Assembly: GCA_001580565.1 (NCBI GenBank) | Contig: LRBF01000268.1 | Location: 1 to 64,000, forward strand | Source of the DNA: Caballeronia megalochromosomata | GTDB lineage: Bacteria; Pseudomonadota; Gammaproteobacteria; Burkholderiales; Burkholderiaceae | DNA length: 64,000 nt | Direction of reading: 5' to 3' | In this document: positions 8,841 to 16,493 of the stretch, one piece after another | Position numbering within the stretch: the stretch's first letter is position 1 | How the letters are laid out: each line of letters starts with the position of its first letter | Position numbers and translations under genes: made by a program | The notes under the pieces: generated by a model | Told to the model about the DNA's origin: nothing | What the model saw: only the letters and a program-made list of their open reading frames with translations | Databases searched by the model: none

Positions 8841-9293
8841 TCAGCGCGTGAGCGGCATGGAAAAGAACGACTCCACGAGATCGACGATGCGCCAGGTCGC
8901 GCAAGGCCGGCGGCAGTGGGCGTCGAAACCGGCTTCCTTGAGCGTCTGAACCGGATCGGCCGGCCACACGTTGCTCATCGCGACGAGGAGGCGTCCGGTG
9001 ACGTCGGCGTCCATGCGCAGCGTGCGCAGAAAGACGTAGCCGGATTCGTTGTCGAGGCGCGTATCGAGAAGCAGCGCCTGCGGCTGCCAGCTATGCACCA
9101 ACGCGCGCACGGATTTCAGATCCTGCGAATGGATGACCTGCAAGCCTTTGAGCCGAAGTTGCACGGCGAGGGAATCGCCGATCGACTTGTCCTGGTGGGC
9201 GATCAGCACACGGCGCGATGTGTCCGCGGTGCGGGCCCGCTTGATACGCCACAACGCGAATTCGCTTTCGTTGTCGGCTAGACGGCTTGACAT
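8841..9293 (-). CDS. Stand-alone response-regulator receiver protein
   Basis: 150 residues. GGAGG lies 5 bp before the ATG at 9293, so this start is preferred to the ATG at 9305. A single CheY-like receiver domain (about 27-145) follows a basic 25-residue leader; there is no output domain. The phospho-acceptor Asp is kept (D77, LLLDTRL) and the switch Ser is present (S107), but the usual acidic pair is reduced to HQD and the conserved Lys is Arg (R129-P130). It is divergent from a LuxR-type response regulator, and no histidine kinase is near. It may be a phosphate sink or a pseudo-receiver. Confidence 0.75.
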   Translation of the reverse strand: MSSRLADNESEFALWRIKRARTADTSRRVLIAHQDKSIGDSLAVQLRLKGLQVIHSQDLKSVRALVHSWQPQALLLDTRLDNESGYVFLRTLRMDADVTGRLLVAMSNVWPADPVQTLKEAGFDAHCRRPCATWRIVDLVESFFSMPLTR

Positions 9294-9489
9294 CTCATCC
9301 TCCATTCTCGTATTGCGTTACGTGGTTGATTCGACTGCGATCAGTTTCGACTGAACTTACTGATCGCTGAACCCGGCACGGGAGGGGGATGCGGAGGATT
9401 TTGGGGGACTGCCGAATGTATCCCTGCGAAAGGGGGGTGGAAGTCGCACAGGGCGCGCGTAATATCGGAACCGTTCTCGGAGCGTCGCA

Positions 9490-10185
9490 ATGGAAAATGG
9501 CTATTTCAAAACAGTGTTGCTAGTAGAGGACGAAGGGCTCACCAGGAGCGCCATGAAAAGCCTCATCCTGGCCAACGAGCCTTTGCTCGAAATCGACGAA
9601 GCCGACGGATTCGAGCAGGCGAAAGCCAAGCTTTCCGCCAATACCTACGACCTGATGTTTCTCGACTACCACTTGCGCGGCCACGCCACGGGCATGGACC
9701 TGCTCAACTGGATCCGCGAGGAAGAGCGCGAGATCCAGACGATCATGCTCTCCGCACAGGACGACCGCGACACGGTGCTCGAATGCATCAAGAACGGCGC
9801 GTGCGGGTTCATTTCGAAAGGCAGCGAGCAGGGCGCGGGCGTGTTTCGCGAGGCGCTGAAAACGATTCTCAACGGGCGCGTCTATCTGCCGAACACGGTG
9901 CTCGGCAAGGGCGGCCACAGCCCGAGGCCGGTTTCGCCGCACGCGGGCGTGACCGTCGAATCGCTCGATCTGCCGCCCCGCCTGACCGAGACGCTGCGCT
10001 ATCTGTTGCAAGGACTGTCGAACAAGGCGATCGCGCGCAAGATGAACATCAGCGAGAACACAGCCAAGGAATATTCGAGCGATCTGCTCGCGCGTTTTCA
10101 CGTCACGCGGCGAACGTTCCTGATCGTGGAGATGGCGCGGCGCGGGATCGAAATGCCGATGAGCAATACGTCGTCGGCATCCTGA
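9490..10185 (+). CDS. LuxR/NarL-type response regulator
   Basis: 231 residues. The receiver domain (about 7-125) has the acidic pair E13-D14, phospho-acceptor D59 (LMFLDYH), switch Ser (MLSAQDD) and the conserved Lys (FISKG). The C-terminal GerE/LuxR helix-turn-helix (about 165-222) includes LTETLRYLLQGLSNKAIARK and SENTAKEYSSDLLARF. It controls transcription on phosphorylation by an unlinked sensor kinase. It is divergent from the receiver-only gene at 8841-9293 across a 196-bp gap. Confidence 0.88.
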   Translation: MENGYFKTVLLVEDEGLTRSAMKSLILANEPLLEIDEADGFEQAKAKLSANTYDLMFLDYHLRGHATGMDLLNWIREEEREIQTIMLSAQDDRDTVLECIKNGACGFISKGSEQGAGVFREALKTILNGRVYLPNTVLGKGGHSPRPVSPHAGVTVESLDLPPRLTETLRYLLQGLSNKAIARKMNISENTAKEYSSDLLARFHVTRRTFLIVEMARRGIEMPMSNTSSAS

Positions 10186-10209
10186 GCGCTCGATTCACAT
10201 TCTTTTTCC

Positions 10210-10244
10210 ACGCGGGCGGCCCGGAAACGGCGCCCGCGTTGTTT
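10210..10244 (+). terminator. Hairpin terminator after the response regulator
   Basis: A 9-bp GC-rich stem (10210-10218 with 10231-10239) with a 12-nt loop, followed by TGTTTC, a weak T-tract. It lies 25 bp past the stop codon. Confidence 0.55.
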
Positions 10245-10344
10245 CATCCGCGCTGACTTTTTCTTATCGGTCCGAGGAATACGCCCGGGGATGGTAAGGT
10301 ATAGCCCGGACAAAATTGAGATAAGGTCGCAGGTGATTCGCAGG

Positions 10345-10866
10345 ATGACGTTCATAAAAACGCAAGGCGCCGGCACGGCAATCACGGTGACAGCGGCGCT
10401 GCTTCTCGGCGCGTGCGCGCCGCTTCCGCAGCAGAACGACATCGACGCAGCCGCGGCGGCGTCGGCGGCATCGGCCGCGCAAGCGGCTCAGGCCCTCGCC
10501 AAACCGCCCGCTCCACCGGCGCCGCCGGGTGAACAGCGCATCATGGTGGGCACCGCGAACGGCTACCATCTGATGCTCAAGACGACGCCGCCGTCGCAAG
10601 TTTGCGACGACACCGCATTCGCGGATGGCGTGCGTTACGGCTATGCGCTGACCTGGAATCGCCTCGTCAGCGAGGACGTGCGCAACGGCGGCAAGGCGAA
10701 GCGCAAGTTCGACGCATCGACGGTGCATTCCCAGGACGATCAGTACAAGATCCAGTGGGATGGCAAGGAGCGCGTCAACGCGTGCGCATCGGACGGCTAC
10801 CTGATCGGACGCGTCGTGGGGACGCATCTGGCCGGCATCGACATGCGCAACGGCAAGCCCTCCTGA
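10345..10866 (+). CDS. Putative lipoprotein of unknown function
   Basis: 173 residues from the ATG at 10345 (upstream in-frame ATG 10291 and GTG 10333 are possible). Signal peptide with lipobox LLLGAC (Cys at about 24), then an Ala/Pro-rich linker and a globular part with two Cys (QVCDDT and NACASD) that could pair in the periplasm. The family was not recognised. It is convergent with another small lipoprotein gene 16 bp downstream. Confidence 0.65.
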   Translation: MTFIKTQGAGTAITVTAALLLGACAPLPQQNDIDAAAAASAASAAQAAQALAKPPAPPAPPGEQRIMVGTANGYHLMLKTTPPSQVCDDTAFADGVRYGYALTWNRLVSEDVRNGGKAKRKFDASTVHSQDDQYKIQWDGKERVNACASDGYLIGRVVGTHLAGIDMRNGKPS

Positions 10867-10882
10867 TCCCGAAAAACGGGAC

Positions 10883-11239
10883 TCAATCGCACGTGTGCGT
10901 CGCGGCGGCGTAGCGGCTCACGGCTGCGACATCGCCGTAGATCGTGTAGCCCGTGCCGTTGGCGGATGCCTGCGCGATCACCAGCGCCACGGACTGGCTC
11001 GTCAGGCCGCCGCTCGGCACGGAAACGGCGAGTGTATCGCTGCTCGGCGAATATTCGCGCACGCGCGGCGCGATCGGCGTCCATTTTTCCTTAACGCACC
11101 GGATGAAATCGTAGGGCTTGTACTGCGATGTACCGGACCCGACGGGCACGGTCCGGAGCAGGGCGTCATCGGTCGCGACGCAGGCGCTCAGCGCGGACGC
11201 GCCGATTGCGGTAAGCAACAAAACGATAGTTTTTCTCAT
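10883..11239 (-). CDS. Putative small lipoprotein
   Basis: 118 residues with a textbook lipoprotein signal: MRKTIVLLLTAIGASALSAC, Cys at 20. The mature part has two further Cys (FIRCVKEKW and the C-terminal THTCD), probably a disulfide. No recognised domain. Convergent with the lipoprotein at 10345-10866; the small hairpin between them (10867-10881) lacks a T-tract. Confidence 0.65.
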   Translation of the reverse strand: MRKTIVLLLTAIGASALSACVATDDALLRTVPVGSGTSQYKPYDFIRCVKEKWTPIAPRVREYSPSSDTLAVSVPSGGLTSQSVALVIAQASANGTGYTIYGDVAAVSRYAAATHTCD

Positions 11240-11642
11240 GATTCCGATGCCTTTTTCTGTAGTATCCGCTTAAGATATTGTCCCGGTGTTCATTCGACGC
11301 CAGAAAGCCTACCGGCTGTCGATCCTAACCGCTCTCCTGACAAACCGTAAAGCGCTGACGATCGGTCGTTCGTGCCGATCGCGCTGTCCGGAAATCCGCG
11401 CCAGATCTGAAAACAAGCTTTCGATCCGTAGTTTTCCCAATATTGGTCAAGTCGGGTCAACCGCCGCCGTTATATAGGCGTTTCATGCTTAGAAGCCTTT
11501 TGTATGGCGCGAGCGCGGGCGGCGGGAGCCGAAGTGGCGCTCTCCGACCGCGTGTGGTGCGCGGGTCCCCGATAACCGTGATGTACCGTCGCCATCGATC
11601 GCTTGCGGCCGATTGGCAGCGGGAGCCAGTTTGATAGAACGC
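11240..11642 (+). other. 403-bp intergenic region before mprF
   Basis: Divergent spacer holding the promoters of the minus-strand lipoprotein and of mprF-acvB. TATATA at 11471-11476 is a possible -10 for mprF, but no well-spaced -35 is evident. The short open frames here have no ribosome-binding site. No repeat or RNA element was recognised. Confidence 0.4.
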
Positions 11643-14237
11643 ATGTCTCGCACAAAGTTGCTCGCCCGGCTTCGCGCCATTTCCCCGATCGGACGTCCGT
11701 CCGGCGGCATTGATGTACAGCGGCTCGCCGCGCCTGTGCTGACGGTCGTGATCTGCGTGCTGCTGCTGGTGGTCTTCCAGCATCTTTCGCGCGCGGTCGA
11801 TTACAAATCCGTCATCCATTCGCTGCGCATGATGACGCCGCAAGCCTGGATCGCCGCGCTGTTCGCGACCGCGCTCAGCTTCGCCGCGCTCGTGGGGCGC
11901 GATGCGGTCGGGTTGCGTCACATCGGCGTCGCGATGCCGCGTTCCTTGCTGTGGGTCGGCGCGACGGTCGGCTCGGCGCTCGGCAACGTGACCGGCTTCG
12001 GCGCGCTCACGGGCGGGGCCGTGCGCTGCCGCGTGTACGGCGCGGCCGAAGTCACGCCGGCGCAGGTCGGCCGTCTGACGATCTTCACGAGCGTCACGCT
12101 CGCGCTGTCCCTCGCGTTCATGGCCGCCGCCGGCATGCTGTTCGGCGCACGCACGCTCTCGGGCATGATGCACGTCTCGCCGGCCGTATTGCGTGTGACC
12201 GGCGCGGCGCTGCTCGCCATTTTCGCGGCGATGGTCATCGTCTGCGGCCGCGCGCCGCGCACGCTGCGTTCGCGCTGGAAGTGGCTCTCGTTCACCGTGC
12301 CGGCGCGCCGCGACTTCGTCGCGCAGGCCGCGCTCGCGGCCGTCGACGTGCTCGGCGCCGGACTCGCGCTCTGGGCGCTCCTGCCTAACCCGCAAGTCGG
12401 ATTTGGCGAATTCATGACGGTTTTCTCGGCGGCAATGCTGCTCGGCATGATCGGCCATACGCCGGGCGGCGTCGGCGTGTTCGAGGCCGCGATGGTGTTC
12501 GCGCTCGGCAACAGCGCCCAGACGCCGGACGTGCTCGCCGCGCTGCTCGCGTATCGCGCGATCTACTTCGGCCTGCCGCTGATCCTTTCCGCCGGCGTGA
12601 TGGCGGCGTTCGAAGGCCGCGCGCTCAAGGGCCGCTTCGGTCTGCTGAGCCCGCGTCACGTGTCGCAGCTCGCGCCGGTGTTCCTGTCGATCGTCACGTT
12701 CGCGGCGGGCTCGATGCTCGTCATCTCGGGTGCGACGCCCGCGTTCAAGATGCGCATCGCGCTGTTGCAAACGATCGTCCCGCTGTGGGTGCTGGAAAGC
12801 TCGCAACTGCTCGGCTCCGTGTTCGGCGTGCTGCTGCTCTTCGTCGCGCGTGGCCTGATGCGCCGGCTCGATGCCGCCTGGTGGCTCGCGCTCATCCTCG
12901 TCGTGACGAACCTCGCGCTGTCGTTCGCCAAGGGCCTCGCGTTCGTTGAAGCGGGCGTGCTGGCGTTCCTCGTCGTGCTGCTCATTCTGACGCGCGAGCG
13001 CTTCAACCGCCGTTCGTCGCTCTTTGCCGAGCGCTTCACCGCGACCTGGCTGATTTCGATCGGCGTCGTGATGGCGCTCGCCGTGTGGATCATGTTCTTC
13101 GCGTTCCGCGACGTGCCTTACAGCCGCGATCTCTGGTGGCAGTTCGCTTTCGACGAGCGCGCCCCGCGTGCCCTGCGCGCGACGCTCGCGGCGGCGGTGT
13201 TCGCGGCGGCTTTCGCGGTGTGGCAGCTGCTGCGCCCGGCGGCGGGCCGCTTCGTGAAACCCGCGCCGCAGGATCTCGCCGATGCGGCGCGCATTTTCCG
13301 CGCGCAGGAGCGCAGCGACGCCGGCCTCGCGATGATGGGCGACAAGAGCTTTCTCTTTTCCGAGTCGCGCGAAGCTTTCCTGATGTACGCGAAGCACGGC
13401 CGCACCTGGGCCGCGTTGCACGATCCGGTCGGCCCGCGCCGCGAGTGGGCGGAGCTGATCCGCAAGTTCGTCGAGCTCGCGCACGCGCACAACGGCCGCG
13501 CGGCGTTTTATCAGGTGCGCGCCGACGCGCTGCCGCTCTATCTTGACGCCGGCCTCACGCTGATGAAGCTCGGCGAGGAAGCGCACGTCGCGCTCTCCGA
13601 GTTCGATCTGAAGGGCTCGCACCGGTCGCATCTGCGTTATGCGTTGAAGCGCGGCGAACGCGACGGCTTCGATACGGAAGTCATCGGGCCGGAGCATATC
13701 GAGAAAAGCATGCCGATGCTGCGCGCGATCTCCGACGACTGGCTCGAAAGCCGCTCCGCGCGCGAGAAGAGCTTTTCGGTCGCGGCGTTCAACGAGGAAT
13801 ACCTCGCGGCGCAATCGGTGCTGCTCGTGCGCCAGCAGGGCGAGCCGGTCGCGTTCGTCACCTTCATGACGACCGACATGAACACCGAAGCGACCGTCGG
13901 CGTGATGCGCCATGTTTCTGCCGCGTCGCCTTACGCAATGGAATACCTCTTCACCAAGCTCGCGCTGCATCTGAAAGAAGCCGGGTTCAAGTCGCTGTCG
14001 CTGGGCATTGCGCCGCTGTCGGGCATGGAGCCGACGCCGCTGGCATCGCACTGGCATCGGCTCGCGGGGCTCGTGTGGCGTTTCGGCGGCCGTTTCTACA
14101 ACTTCCGCGGACTGCGCGGATTCAAAAGCAAGTTCCAGCCGCGCTGGGAGCCGCGTTATCTGGCGGCGTCCGGTTCGGTCGGCGTATTTTTCACCCTGGC
14201 GGATCTTTCGCTCCTCGCGGGCGGCTGGCGTTCATGA
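11643..14237 (+). CDS. mprF: Bifunctional lysylphosphatidylglycerol flippase/synthetase
   Basis: 864 residues from the ATG at 11643; a TTG at 11631 with GGGAG 5 bp upstream is a plausible alternative start. The N-terminal half is polytopic (about 12-14 helices, UPF0104/flippase type), and the C-terminal roughly 300 residues form the DUF2156 GNAT-like synthase domain (DKSFLFSESREAFLMY, KRGERDGF, ATVGVMRHV). MprF/LpiA transfers lysine from Lys-tRNA to phosphatidylglycerol and flips the product, lowering membrane negative charge and giving resistance to cationic peptides. Its stop overlaps the acvB-like start (ATGA), tying synthesis to a lipid hydrolase. Confidence 0.88.
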   Translation: MSRTKLLARLRAISPIGRPSGGIDVQRLAAPVLTVVICVLLLVVFQHLSRAVDYKSVIHSLRMMTPQAWIAALFATALSFAALVGRDAVGLRHIGVAMPRSLLWVGATVGSALGNVTGFGALTGGAVRCRVYGAAEVTPAQVGRLTIFTSVTLALSLAFMAAAGMLFGARTLSGMMHVSPAVLRVTGAALLAIFAAMVIVCGRAPRTLRSRWKWLSFTVPARRDFVAQAALAAVDVLGAGLALWALLPNPQVGFGEFMTVFSAAMLLGMIGHTPGGVGVFEAAMVFALGNSAQTPDVLAALLAYRAIYFGLPLILSAGVMAAFEGRALKGRFGLLSPRHVSQLAPVFLSIVTFAAGSMLVISGATPAFKMRIALLQTIVPLWVLESSQLLGSVFGVLLLFVARGLMRRLDAAWWLALILVVTNLALSFAKGLAFVEAGVLAFLVVLLILTRERFNRRSSLFAERFTATWLISIGVVMALAVWIMFFAFRDVPYSRDLWWQFAFDERAPRALRATLAAAVFAAAFAVWQLLRPAAGRFVKPAPQDLADAARIFRAQERSDAGLAMMGDKSFLFSESREAFLMYAKHGRTWAALHDPVGPRREWAELIRKFVELAHAHNGRAAFYQVRADALPLYLDAGLTLMKLGEEAHVALSEFDLKGSHRSHLRYALKRGERDGFDTEVIGPEHIEKSMPMLRAISDDWLESRSAREKSFSVAAFNEEYLAAQSVLLVRQQGEPVAFVTFMTTDMNTEATVGVMRHVSAASPYAMEYLFTKLALHLKEAGFKSLSLGIAPLSGMEPTPLASHWHRLAGLVWRFGGRFYNFRGLRGFKSKFQPRWEPRYLAASGSVGVFFTLADLSLLAGGWRS

Positions 14238-15529
14238 AATTCCTTTGCAAGAAAGCGGCGGCGCTCGTAGCGGCCGCTGTCTATGGTGTGTCCGTGCTCG
14301 GTATGGCGCATGCCGCCGAATCGATTTCCGGCGGACGTTACGGCCAGGTGACGCTCACGAAGCCCGCGGGCGAGATGACCGGCTTCGTCGTGCTGTTCTC
14401 CGAGAAAAGCGGATGGGCGCCGGCCGATCAGCAAGCCGCCGATGCGCTCGCCGCCAGGGGCGCGATGGTCGTCGGCGTCGACACGCCCCGCTATGCCGCG
14501 CGACTCGCGGCCGACAAGACCGAGAAGTCCTGTCATAACCTCGTCGGCGATGCGGAGAACATGAGCCATCAGCTCGAACGCACCGCGCAGTCGAACCACT
14601 ATTTCTCGCCGATTCTCGTCGGCACCGGGCAGGGCGCGACGATCGCGGAAAGCGCCTTGAAGCAGGCGCCCGACAACACCGTAAAGGGCGCGGTGTCGCT
14701 CGCGGCTGACCCGATGCTCGACGCGCGTTTCAATCCGTGCGCGCCGGATGCGACCATCATTCACGCGAACGGCTTGCCGGGCTTCTTCGAATACACGGCC
14801 GTGCTCGAAGCGGGCCGCACGAAAGCCGACGCGCTCGTCGCGATGACGGCGCCGCATCTGAAGAAGGCCGGCCCCGTGACCGACAGCGACGTCTCCGATC
14901 TCCCGCTGATCGAACTGCGCGCCGCGCAACCGACCGATCTGCTCGCGATCGTCATTTCCGGCGACGGCGGCTGGCGCGATCTCGACAAGACGATGGCGCT
15001 CGCGCTGCAGCGCGATGGCGTGTCGGTGATCGGCATCGACTCGCTGCGCTACTTCTGGAGCGAGAAGACCCCGCAGCAGACGGCCGACGACATCGCCCGC
15101 GTGATCCGCGCCTACAACGCGCGCTGGCATACGAGCCATGTGGCGCTCGTGGGCTATTCGTTCGGCGCGGACGTGATGCCGTTCGCGTACAACCGTCTGC
15201 CGGACGCGGTGCGCGCGCAGGTGTCGTACATCTCGCTGATGGGATTTTCGCCCGACGCGGATTTTCAGATCCGCGTCACCGGCTGGCTCGGCATGCGCGC
15301 GAGCGAGAAGGCGCTGAAGGTGCGGCCGGAATTCGACAAGCTGCCGCCGTCGATGGTGCAATGCATCTACGGCGAGAAAGAAGAGGACACGCTGTGTCCG
15401 CAGTTGACGAAAACGGGTATCGAAGTCGTGAAACTGCCGGGCGATCATCACTTCGGCGGTGACTACGATGCGCTCGCGCGGCGCATTCTCGCGGGCTGGC
15501 GCAAGCAGATCGCCGCGCGGCAGGGCTAG
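14234..15529 (+). CDS. acvB: AcvB/VirJ-family periplasmic lysyl-phosphatidylglycerol hydrolase
   Basis: 431 residues starting at the ATG overlapping the mprF stop. A signal peptide (cleavage near AHAAE, about 29) exports it. Two alpha/beta-hydrolase-like halves follow: the N-terminal AcvB-type half, and a VirJ half with the nucleophile elbow GYSFG (Ser309) and a late catalytic-type His in PGDHHFGG. In Agrobacterium, AcvB hydrolyses lysyl-phosphatidylglycerol and is encoded beside lpiA; the same coupling here supports a synthesis/turnover pair controlling membrane charge. Substrate is inferred from the family. Confidence 0.82.
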   Translation: MKFLCKKAAALVAAAVYGVSVLGMAHAAESISGGRYGQVTLTKPAGEMTGFVVLFSEKSGWAPADQQAADALAARGAMVVGVDTPRYAARLAADKTEKSCHNLVGDAENMSHQLERTAQSNHYFSPILVGTGQGATIAESALKQAPDNTVKGAVSLAADPMLDARFNPCAPDATIIHANGLPGFFEYTAVLEAGRTKADALVAMTAPHLKKAGPVTDSDVSDLPLIELRAAQPTDLLAIVISGDGGWRDLDKTMALALQRDGVSVIGIDSLRYFWSEKTPQQTADDIARVIRAYNARWHTSHVALVGYSFGADVMPFAYNRLPDAVRAQVSYISLMGFSPDADFQIRVTGWLGMRASEKALKVRPEFDKLPPSMVQCIYGEKEEDTLCPQLTKTGIEVVKLPGDHHFGGDYDALARRILAGWRKQIAARQG

Positions 15530-15536
15530 TCTGGCG

Positions 15537-15570
15537 GCGAGCCGTTCGATCGTGTGATCGAGCGGCTCGC
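15537..15570 (+). terminator. Strong hairpin between convergent acvB and DUF1993 genes
   Basis: A 15-bp stem (15537-15551 with 15556-15570, one irregular pair) with a 4-nt loop, located between two convergent stop codons. It lacks a T-tract, so terminator function is presumed from position. Confidence 0.5.
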
Positions 15571-15590
15571 GCGGGATTACATCCTCAGAC

Positions 15591-16100
15591 TCACTTGAGC
15601 GGCCCGAGATAATCCCGCTTGCCGATCGGCGCGCCGAGATGGCGCAGAATGTCGTGCGTCGTGGCGACGTGGAAATAGAAGTTCGGCAGCCCGAAGCCGA
15701 ACAGATAGTCGTCGCCCGAGAACGATGGTGAGAAGTCCGGAAACTTCAGCGTGATGGTGCGCGTTTCGCAGCCTGCAAACGACGCCTTGTCGATGCTCCT
15801 CAGGAACGCGATCGTCTTCTCGATGCGCGCCTGCAGCGTCTCGAAACTGTCTTCGTTGTCCTCGAAGCGCGGTGCTTCGACGCCGCCGAGACGCGCCGCC
15901 GAGAGCTTCGCCGTGTCGCTCGCGCGCTGAATCTGCGCGGCAAGCGGCAGCATGTCGGGCGCGAGCCGCGCGTTGAGCACGTCGGCGTGGGCGAGTCCTT
16001 TTTCATCGGCGAAGGCGGCGCCTTTCTTCAGCAGATCCGCGCACACTTCGAGTCCGCGAATAAAAACGGGAATCGATGCGCGATACATCGTGAGAGACAT
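15591..16100 (-). CDS. DUF1993 family protein
   Basis: 169 residues from the ATG at 16100, preceded by AAGGAG at 9 bp; longer upstream frames have no ribosome-binding site. The sequence fits DUF1993, a DinB-like helical bundle (MSLTMYRASIPVFIRGL start; FGLPNFYFHVATTHDILRHLG near the end, with spaced His). The biochemical role of the family is unknown. No signal peptide, so probably cytosolic. Monocistronic and convergent with acvB. Confidence 0.8.
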   Translation of the reverse strand: MSLTMYRASIPVFIRGLEVCADLLKKGAAFADEKGLAHADVLNARLAPDMLPLAAQIQRASDTAKLSAARLGGVEAPRFEDNEDSFETLQARIEKTIAFLRSIDKASFAGCETRTITLKFPDFSPSFSGDDYLFGFGLPNFYFHVATTHDILRHLGAPIGKRDYLGPLK

Positions 16101-16193
16101 GAGTTTGCGCTCCTTGAGTTGTAGTTTCGACAGTAACAGGGGACACAAGCATAGCGCCCCGCACATTTGCCTGCTCGAATCGACTGGAACGAT

Positions 16194-16385
16194 TCACGGC
16201 GCTCCATGCCGCGCTTCCCACGCGCGCAGTTCCGCCTCATAACGCTCCAGTTCCAGCTGATACAAATCGAAGACGCACGGGTTGCAGCCGCTCTGGCAGC
16301 AGTCTTCCGGCACGGGACGCTCGGGCGGCGTCGGGCGCGGATCGTCGGGGTGGCTGCGCGGATCATTCATCGCGTTATTGTGCAT
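16194..16385 (-). CDS. Oxidoreductase-like domain small protein
   Basis: 63 residues; starts at 16385 or at the in-frame ATG 16370. It matches the short Oxidored-like family: a Pro-rich start, then CCQSGCNPCVFDLYQ with four Cys in a compact cluster, then a charged helix ending in EAELRAWEAR. The Cys cluster suggests metal or Fe-S binding, but the function is not established. Transcribed toward the DUF1993 gene. Confidence 0.72.
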   Translation of the reverse strand: MHNNAMNDPRSHPDDPRPTPPERPVPEDCCQSGCNPCVFDLYQLELERYEAELRAWEARHGAP

Positions 16386-16493
16386 CGGCGACGCCTGACG
16401 GACGCGAGAGGCTAGAATTTGGCGGCGTAGCGCGCCGCGCGCAATGCGATACTGCGCCCGGCATCACGTCGATCGGACCGAGGAACTCACGCG

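Noticed and set aside
10867-10881. Hairpin between the two convergent small lipoprotein genes as a terminator
   Set aside because: Only a 5-bp stem with an A-rich loop and no T-tract on either strand; kept only as a remark.
11443-11634. Leader peptide upstream of mprF
   Set aside because: A 63-codon frame exists but has no ribosome-binding site, no codon runs suggesting attenuation, and no T-rich terminator follows.
11457-14057. 866-codon open frame opposite mprF
   Set aside because: Arg/His/Glu-rich composition with no domain, on the strand opposite a clear membrane protein and synthase; a known artefact of GC-rich codon bias.
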